In this document: positions 6,051 through 11,599 of the stretch, piece after piece
Layout of the letters: each line of letters begins with the position of its first letter
How positions within the stretch are numbered: the first letter of the stretch is position 1
DNA from: Bacillota bacterium
GTDB taxonomy: Bacteria; Bacillota_E; Sulfobacillia; Sulfobacillales; Sulfobacillaceae
Direction: 5' to 3'
Length of the DNA stretch: 14,158 bases
Assembly: GCA_021802375.1 (NCBI GenBank)
Contig: JAKAAL010000026.1
Location: forward strand, 1 to 14,158
Made by a program: the position numbers and the translations under genes
Notes under the pieces: model-generated
Databases searched by the model: none
What the model was told of the DNA's origin: nothing
What the model saw: the letters and a program-made list of their open reading frames with translations, nothing else

Positions 6051-7427
6051 GTGGGTTGGACGGACAAAGCAGGATTCTTGCCAATCGACCCGAATAGAGT
6101 TAATACACCCAATGCCGTCTTTTCGAGTCACGGAGGCGATCACAATATGGATACCGGTCAATGCGTTCATTGTGGACTATGTCTATCCTCGTGCCCGACC
6201 TACGTTGAGACCGGGCTTGAGGGGGAGTCGCCACGGGGTCGGATCTTTTTGTTGGAGCGGTTGCGACAAGACCCCAGTGTAATCAATGCGGTCACCACGC
6301 AATATTTGGACGACTGCCTGGACTGTCGAGCGTGTGAGTCTGTGTGTCCGGCCCACGTGCCGACGGGGCACCTGGTCGAGGCTTGGCGTACCGAAACCCT
6401 CAACCGGAGTCAAGATCGGGATCTCCCAGCGTTTGCAACATTCCAGCGGCTCTCGCCACTCCTGCACTTCTTTTTAGGGTCCCCCCGGGGGCTTTCCTGG
6501 CTCCAACGCTTGGCTCGATGGAGTCGGTGGCCGATCATCGGGCCGTGGGTGACCCGACTCCGATTTGTGCCTGAGCCCGCTCAATCATTGGCGCGGGGCT
6601 TGCCCCGGAAAATCCCTAAGCGTCTTAGTCGGTACCGCACCGTACAGGCGGCTCCGGATGCCTCGGTGCGGGCGATGTTGTTTGTGGGATGTGTCATGGA
6701 CGCCATCTATGCCGAAACCAACCATCATACCCAGGAGCTTATGGAGTTTTCCGGGGTGGATGTCGTGCTGCCATCGTTACAACGGTGTTGTGGGGCGCTT
6801 CATATGCATGGGGGCGATCCGGCGGTAACGCGGGGCTGGGCCCAAGATAATATTCGGGCGTTTGAAGCATCAGGCGCGTCTCTGGTTGTAGTCAACGCGG
6901 CAGGTTGTGGGACCACCCTTAAAGAATATGCCTCGTTGTTTGAACCTGGCGACCCATGGCATGGTCGTGCGGAGCGCTTTCAAGCCGCCGTAATCGACGC
7001 CACGGCATTTTTGGCTCAATCCCGATTGCCCGCCGTGGCGTCATCGGGGCAATCCATAACGGTCCATGATCCCTGCCATTTGGCGCATGCACAAGGCATC
7101 CGCCAAGAACCGCGGGATCTCCTAAAGCGTGCCGGGTATCAGTTGAAGGAAATGGTGGATGCCGATCAGTGCTGTGGTTCGGCGGGCATTTATAACCTCA
7201 CCCATCCCGAAATGGCCGGGAACTTACTCGGACGGAAACTGGCTAATATCCCAAAAACGGTGGAATGGGTAGCAGCCGCTAATCCGGGATGCCTCATGCA
7301 AATTCAATCGGGGCTATGCCAAAACCCTCAGGGCCCTTCGGCCATCCACCCCGTGGATTTGGTGTGGATGGCTTACTATCAGGCAGGGATGCTTCATCCT
7401 AGGGAATCGGCTGCAAAGATCCCGTAA
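6051..7427 (+). CDS. glcF: Glycolate oxidase iron-sulfur subunit GlcF
   Basis: This subunit accepts electrons from the flavin subunits and passes them on to the respiratory chain at the membrane. The 458-residue protein has two bacterial-type [4Fe-4S] motifs: C38-x2-C41-x2-C44-x3-C48 (CVHCGLCLSSCP) and C89-x2-C92-x2-C95-x3-C99 (CLDCRACESVCP). Two cysteine-rich CCG domains follow: GC214 with CCG at 246-248, and HDPC342 with CCG at 374-376. This architecture is the GlcF/heterodisulfide-reductase-like family. A longer reading from TTG 5988 adds 21 residues but has no ribosome binding site. It is the first gene of glcF-glcE-glcD, all on one strand; the order is F-E-D rather than the D-E-F of Escherichia coli. 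Lactate dehydrogenase LldE is similar only in the CCG part and lacks this ferredoxin-like front. Confidence 0.93.
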   Translation: MGWTDKAGFLPIDPNRVNTPNAVFSSHGGDHNMDTGQCVHCGLCLSSCPTYVETGLEGESPRGRIFLLERLRQDPSVINAVTTQYLDDCLDCRACESVCPAHVPTGHLVEAWRTETLNRSQDRDLPAFATFQRLSPLLHFFLGSPRGLSWLQRLARWSRWPIIGPWVTRLRFVPEPAQSLARGLPRKIPKRLSRYRTVQAAPDASVRAMLFVGCVMDAIYAETNHHTQELMEFSGVDVVLPSLQRCCGALHMHGGDPAVTRGWAQDNIRAFEASGASLVVVNAAGCGTTLKEYASLFEPGDPWHGRAERFQAAVIDATAFLAQSRLPAVASSGQSITVHDPCHLAHAQGIRQEPRDLLKRAGYQLKEMVDADQCCGSAGIYNLTHPEMAGNLLGRKLANIPKTVEWVAAANPGCLMQIQSGLCQNPQGPSAIHPVDLVWMAYYQAGMLHPRESAAKIP

Positions 7428-7446
7428 GGTCCCGAATCGCGGGATC
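7418..7446 (+). other. Hairpin at the glcF-glcE junction
   Basis: GATCCCG (7418-7424) and CGGGATC (7440-7446) form a perfect 7-bp stem with a 15-base loop that contains the glcF stop codon. There is no T-run after it. It could modulate the mRNA ratio or protect the upstream message in the 72-bp gap before glcE. Confidence 0.45.
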
Positions 7447-7499
7447 ATCAAGAGCGACGACGGACGACCTTAAGGGCAGATAACACGAAGGGGCGATGG

Positions 7500-8540
7500 G
7501 TGGTGGTCAAAAAAGACATGCGGTCACGCGAGCGGGATCTCTTGGCGGTCTTCGATCAAATTCGCCGCGATGACAAGCCCTTACGTATCCAAGGTCTGGG
7601 TAACCGGCAGCGCGAGTCCGAGATCGCAGGGACACCGTATGTCATGACCGATTGGAATAGTATCGTGTCCTATGAGCCGGCCGATCTCGTGGTGACCGCG
7701 GGGGCTGGGATGGCGGTTTCTGCTCTCAACGAACTACTGGCGGCGCACGAACAATGGATTCCGCTGCGGGTGCCTGACGGCAAAGACGATACCCTGGGGG
7801 GTGCCGTAGCGGCCGGTGTTGATGGATTGTGGCACGGTGGCTATGGACCCTTTCGCGATCGGGTTTTAGGACTGCGCGTCGTCACTCCGGGACTGGGTCC
7901 GATCCAATTGGGGTCGCACGTGGTGAAAAACGTGGCAGGATACAATGTATCCCGGTTGTTGATTGGAACGCGCGGCGCCCTCGGCGTGATTACCGAGGTG
8001 ACCCTTAAAGTGAGCCCGCGACCACCGCTGTCTTGGACATGGATTTGGGAAGGAGACATCGATACCCTCATCCAGCGGGCCGAATCGCTCCGAACCTTGG
8101 CATGGCCCTGGGCGAGCCTTTCTTTCCGCTTCCAAAAGGGGGGCGGGATCCAGCTTCGCGCCGAATGGCATGGGCGGCGCGAAACCATAAAGCACCTAGT
8201 GACCACACTGGGAGCCGGAGGTCCGGATCTGCCCCTCTTCTCGGGGACGCCGTGGCGTGATTTCGACGTGGTCTTAAAGGGTGCTGTGCCACGACGAACG
8301 ATGGCAGATTTTCTAAGGAGGGTGGATGACGGGCTCTGGGTCGTGGAGTGGCAATCTGGACGATTGTTTGGCACCGCATCACGGAGTCAGAGTGGTCGGA
8401 TCGGGGAGTGGATAAGGCAGCAGGGAGGGGTCCTGGAGGTGCTGTCGGGACCTCACGTCGGCTTATCGACGGCTCGCGTCTTGCCCGAGGCCTGGCAACG
8501 TCTTAAAGCGGTGTATGACCCCGAAGGGATTTTGGGATAG
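7500..8540 (+). CDS. glcE: Glycolate oxidase FAD-binding subunit GlcE
   Basis: A 346-residue flavoprotein subunit with a PCMH-type FAD-binding fold, required with GlcD for glycolate oxidation. Visible motifs are PLRIQGLGNRQ (27-37, the first nucleotide-binding loop), TLGGAVAAGVDG (98-109), and the GlcE hallmark HVVKNVAGYNVSRLLIGTRG (140-159), leading into ALGVITEVTLKVSP. The length is normal for GlcE and well below that of GlcD, which has an extra substrate-binding C-terminal domain. The GTG at 7500 has AAGGGG about six bases upstream; an adjacent in-frame GTG at 7503 is an equally plausible start. The gene lies 72 bases after glcF and 12 before glcD, so the three are very probably one transcript. 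Confidence 0.92.
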   Translation: MVVKKDMRSRERDLLAVFDQIRRDDKPLRIQGLGNRQRESEIAGTPYVMTDWNSIVSYEPADLVVTAGAGMAVSALNELLAAHEQWIPLRVPDGKDDTLGGAVAAGVDGLWHGGYGPFRDRVLGLRVVTPGLGPIQLGSHVVKNVAGYNVSRLLIGTRGALGVITEVTLKVSPRPPLSWTWIWEGDIDTLIQRAESLRTLAWPWASLSFRFQKGGGIQLRAEWHGRRETIKHLVTTLGAGGPDLPLFSGTPWRDFDVVLKGAVPRRTMADFLRRVDDGLWVVEWQSGRLFGTASRSQSGRIGEWIRQQGGVLEVLSGPHVGLSTARVLPEAWQRLKAVYDPEGILG

Positions 8541-8552
8541 GGAGGATAGGCC

Positions 8553-9998
8553 ATGGTCAAGGAAAACTGGCTCCAGGAGCTCGAGCAAATTGTCGGATCG
8601 CGGTACGTGTTGACCGACCCGATGGCGCTCTTGCCATATTCTTGTGATGGGTACACCTTGGTTGAGGAACGACCCCGCGCCGTGGTATTGCCGGCGTCCA
8701 CGGCCGAGGTACAGGCCATCGTCAGAGTGCTTTCTCGGGCCATGATCCCATTTTTAGCACGAGGGGCTGGCACGAGCCTATCGGGTGGGGCCACCCCACT
8801 CCACGGTTCCGTGATTCTTCACCTATCCCGGATGAATCGAATTCTGGAGATTGATGCAGAAAATGAGGTGGTGGTGGTTGAACCGGGAGTCGTCAATCGG
8901 GACATTACCCGTGCGGTGGACGCCTATGGATACTTTTATGCGCCGGACCCTTCGTCACAGCAGGCATGCACCATTGGCGGGAATTTTGCCGAGAATTCCG
9001 GAGGACCCCATTGCTTGAAGTATGGGGTCACCGTGAATCATATGTTGGCGGCGGAGGTGGTGACGGTTGATGGCGACGTCATCCTGTTAGGTAATCTGAC
9101 GGGAGAACCGGATGGCCCAGATTGGTTAGGAGTAGTCATTGGGTCAGAAGGAACCCTGGTGATTGCGACCAAGCTATGGTTACGAATGACGAAAAAGCCG
9201 GCGGCGAGCCAAACCGTCTTGGCTCTCTTTGACCAGGTGGAGGAAGCGAGCCGCGCCGTATCCGACATCGTTGCTGCCGGCATCATTCCGGCGGCTCTCG
9301 AAATGATGGACCAGTTGGCCATCGATGCGGTCGAACGAGGTCCCTATCGGGTGGGGTATCCGGAGGGGCTCCAAGCGGTCCTCTTAATTGAGGTCGATGG
9401 GGAATCTCATGAAGTACTCGCGACGGCCCAGTCCGTCGCGGCTATCCTGCAAACCCATCAAGTGCGGGAAGTCCGGATCGCTAGCACCCTGGAGGAAAAG
9501 ACGCTTTGGTGGGCCAACCGCAAAACGGCATTTGGTGCCATGGGACTCATTTCTCCGCAATATTACGTGCAGGACGGTGTGATTCCGCGTAGTCGTCTCC
9601 CCGAAGTGTTGGCCCGCATTGATGACATTGGGAAGCGGCACGCGATTCGGATTGCCAACGTGTTCCACGCCGGCGACGGGAATCTGCATCCTCTTCTCCT
9701 CTATGATGGGCATGACGCGGAGATGGTGACACGGGTCATGCAGGCGGGATCGGAGATCTTGGCCGTGTGTGTCGAACTCGGAGGTAGCATCACCGGGGAA
9801 CACGGGGTCGGGATCGAGAAACGAGAAGATATGCGACGGCAATTTAGTGAGGCTGAGCTTAGAGCACAGCAAGCGATGAAAGAGGCTTGGGACCCCGGTG
9901 CTCTGTTAAATCCAGGAAAGCTCTTACCGACGGCTCCACCCTGTCACGAACCCACATCGCTAGTAAGGACTCAGGATTTCTCGCATCCCCCACGCTAA
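8553..9998 (+). CDS. glcD: Glycolate oxidase catalytic subunit GlcD
   Basis: FAD-linked oxidase that converts glycolate to glyoxylate, possibly acting also on D-lactate. The 481-residue protein has the PCMH FAD-binding domain (about 35-215) with RGAGTSLSGGATPLHGSVI (70-88), PDPSSQQACTIGGNFAENSG (131-150) and GSEGTLVIAT (197-206). The C-terminal substrate domain has HAGDGNLHP (372-380) and GEHGVG (415-420), the conserved histidine and acidic residues of this family. The ATG follows GGGAGG with good spacing, only 12 bases after the glcE stop. Close homologs include D-lactate dehydrogenases, but the GlcE and GlcF neighbours favour glycolate. No glycolate permease, GlcC regulator or malate synthase lies in the window. 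Confidence 0.95.
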   Translation: MVKENWLQELEQIVGSRYVLTDPMALLPYSCDGYTLVEERPRAVVLPASTAEVQAIVRVLSRAMIPFLARGAGTSLSGGATPLHGSVILHLSRMNRILEIDAENEVVVVEPGVVNRDITRAVDAYGYFYAPDPSSQQACTIGGNFAENSGGPHCLKYGVTVNHMLAAEVVTVDGDVILLGNLTGEPDGPDWLGVVIGSEGTLVIATKLWLRMTKKPAASQTVLALFDQVEEASRAVSDIVAAGIIPAALEMMDQLAIDAVERGPYRVGYPEGLQAVLLIEVDGESHEVLATAQSVAAILQTHQVREVRIASTLEEKTLWWANRKTAFGAMGLISPQYYVQDGVIPRSRLPEVLARIDDIGKRHAIRIANVFHAGDGNLHPLLLYDGHDAEMVTRVMQAGSEILAVCVELGGSITGEHGVGIEKREDMRRQFSEAELRAQQAMKEAWDPGALLNPGKLLPTAPPCHEPTSLVRTQDFSHPPR

Positions 9999-10190
9999 AG
10001 CCGATCGTGAGGAGCCGTGTCCTGTCCGCCATCAGAGGCCGATGCATAGCCGGGTTAATCACCAAGACGGATGGGCTGACACCTCACGGAGAACCAATAC
10101 GGCACCTATGATGAGCGAGAAGATGATTCAACGCTTTGCCATCGATACGGAACTAAATGGAGAATCAAATGAAATCGAGAGGTGCAATTT

Positions 10191-11084
10191 ATGGTCCGTG
10201 TACCGGGTCAATTGACCGAAGCGAGTATCATCCGAGCGTTGAATCGTGAGAACTCATGGATGGCCAAGTTATTGGCAGCCAAGGAACCCATCGCTGTGGC
10301 GATGGATCGTTTGGAATGGGTTGAGCCTGGGGGGATTTTGCCGCTGGTGCATGTGGTCCATGAACACCGGGCGACTTGCTCCGCGCTTTCAGACAAAGTT
10401 GAGTCGTATCTCCAACGAATGCGCGTCTCCCGGCTGCTTGGGCTCGGTGACTCCAGACAATTTATCGAGCATCCACCAGACGGCCGCTTTATTCCGGCGG
10501 TCTTTATTCGGTCCCAAGATGAAATTGAGCCGGTCATTGATGGCGTTAAAGAGATCCTGGATCATTCCCTGCTGGCGGAGGGGGTGCGTTGGGCAGCCGC
10601 ATGGTCGATCAATGAGCTGTTGGGTAACGTTTTAGTGCATGCCCAAGCCCGGGACGGGGGACTGGTGTTTGCACAAGTCTTCCCCGCCCGAGGACTGGTT
10701 CAGATTGCGGTAAGCGACATGGGGATGGGGATTACGGAAAGTGTGCGTCAAGCGGATCCTCACTGGAATGGGTCCGACCTGGAGGGGCTCCAACTAGCCC
10801 TGACCCGCGGGTGGTCTTCTAAGAAAGGTCAAGATGGTTCCGGATATGGGCTATATTTAATGCGACGTATTGTCGAGAATCAAGGGATGACTAGTCGCAT
10901 GACCTTAATCAGCGGGGCGGCTTGTGCCCGCATTGAAGGCGCGGGTCACGGGTTTATGGCGATGGCATGCCGATGGCCCGGCACCCTCATTACGATGACC
11001 TTAGACTTGAAGACGGTGATTAATATGCAAGACATCGTGGGGGCGGACGTATTGGACGATGATGGTTGGGAGGTGGAAGAATGA
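10191..11084 (+). CDS. STAS-like plus GHKL (HATPase) domain regulator
   Basis: A 297-residue cytoplasmic protein. Residues 1 to about 85 look like a STAS-type fold: a strand with AVAMDRLEWVEPGGILPLV, then a helix and the segment SYLQRMRVSRLLGL. Residues 120-240 form a GHKL ATPase: N box WSINELLGNVLVHA with E142 and N146, G1 box SDMGMGI (D176), and G2 box GSGYGLYLMRRIVE. No histidine phosphorylation site or membrane segment is visible, so it is not an ordinary sensor kinase. Anti-sigma kinases of the SpoIIAB/RsbW type are the nearest known theme. The ATG at 10191 has GAGAGGTG (10177-10184) upstream; a GTG at 10182 overlaps that site and is less likely. The stop overlaps the next gene's ATG, so both are translated together. 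The 192 bp after glcD hold only a doubtful 35-residue frame (10108-10215). Confidence 0.8.
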   Translation: MVRVPGQLTEASIIRALNRENSWMAKLLAAKEPIAVAMDRLEWVEPGGILPLVHVVHEHRATCSALSDKVESYLQRMRVSRLLGLGDSRQFIEHPPDGRFIPAVFIRSQDEIEPVIDGVKEILDHSLLAEGVRWAAAWSINELLGNVLVHAQARDGGLVFAQVFPARGLVQIAVSDMGMGITESVRQADPHWNGSDLEGLQLALTRGWSSKKGQDGSGYGLYLMRRIVENQGMTSRMTLISGAACARIEGAGHGFMAMACRWPGTLITMTLDLKTVINMQDIVGADVLDDDGWEVEE

Positions 11085-11386
11085 AGGATTCGCATGGGGA
11101 CTGGAATATCAACGAGATGTTGGGGACAAATGTGTTAGGAAGCCGGATTCAAGGGCGCCAATTGCGTGCGCTATTGCAAGACTTTTTAGAGACTGGTCAA
11201 TCGGTCCGGCTCGACTTTACCGGCATTGAGGTGCTCACCAGTGCGTTTGCGGACGAGTGTTTCGGAAAACTGTGGGATAGCGTCCCGCATGATACACTGC
11301 GCCGACTGATCCGCTTAAAGGGTCTTACGGGGAACAATAAGGCCGTATTCCAGTTTGTGATCGCGGAGCGCCGAGAACCCCTGTAA
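11081..11386 (+). CDS. STAS-like DUF4325 protein
   Basis: A 101-residue protein with the signature of the DUF4325 STAS-like domain: VRLDFTGIEVLTSAFADECF at about residues 44-63, followed by GKLWDSVPHDTLRRLIRLKG. The SxxFADE(C/F)FGKL pattern is the hallmark of the family and sits where STAS proteins place their phosphorylatable serine loop. The start ATG overlaps the upstream stop (ATGA) and has GGGAGGTGG (11068-11076), so coupling to the ATPase gene is strong. In this arrangement the ATPase could bind or phosphorylate DUF4325, as SpoIIAB does SpoIIAA; that is inference. An in-frame start 15 bases upstream (11066) is unlikely because it lies in front of the ribosome binding site. Confidence 0.82.
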   Translation: MKDSHGDWNINEMLGTNVLGSRIQGRQLRALLQDFLETGQSVRLDFTGIEVLTSAFADECFGKLWDSVPHDTLRRLIRLKGLTGNNKAVFQFVIAERREPL

Positions 11387-11599
11387 CCATGAGATGGACG
11401 GACCCGTAGGTCGATCGCTATCGTGTACTCTACCCTCGCAATCTACATAGACGGTGGTTTGAGAGTATTCTACCTTTGGCTACTCTACGACAGGCCATTT
11501 CCACACTTCTGTGAGCTGTAAAAGAGGAGTTTACGAGGACTATCCCGAAATTATCTAAAAGAAGATTTTTCTGGTAGCCAGCTTAGAAAGGATGTTCTC
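11387..11599 (+). promoter_or_regulatory. Upstream region of the sedolisin gene with three TAYTCTAC repeats
   Basis: Copies of TAYTCTAC occur at 11426-11433, 11466-11473 and 11481-11488. TTGAGA (11459-11464) and TACTCT (11481-11486), sixteen bases apart, form a weak -35/-10 candidate that includes the third repeat. No terminator hairpin with a T-run was recognised after the DUF4325 gene. Confidence 0.3.

Noticed and set aside
10108..10215. 35-residue frame before the ATPase gene
   Set aside because: There is no clear ribosome binding site and it overlaps the ATPase start in another frame; it may be chance.
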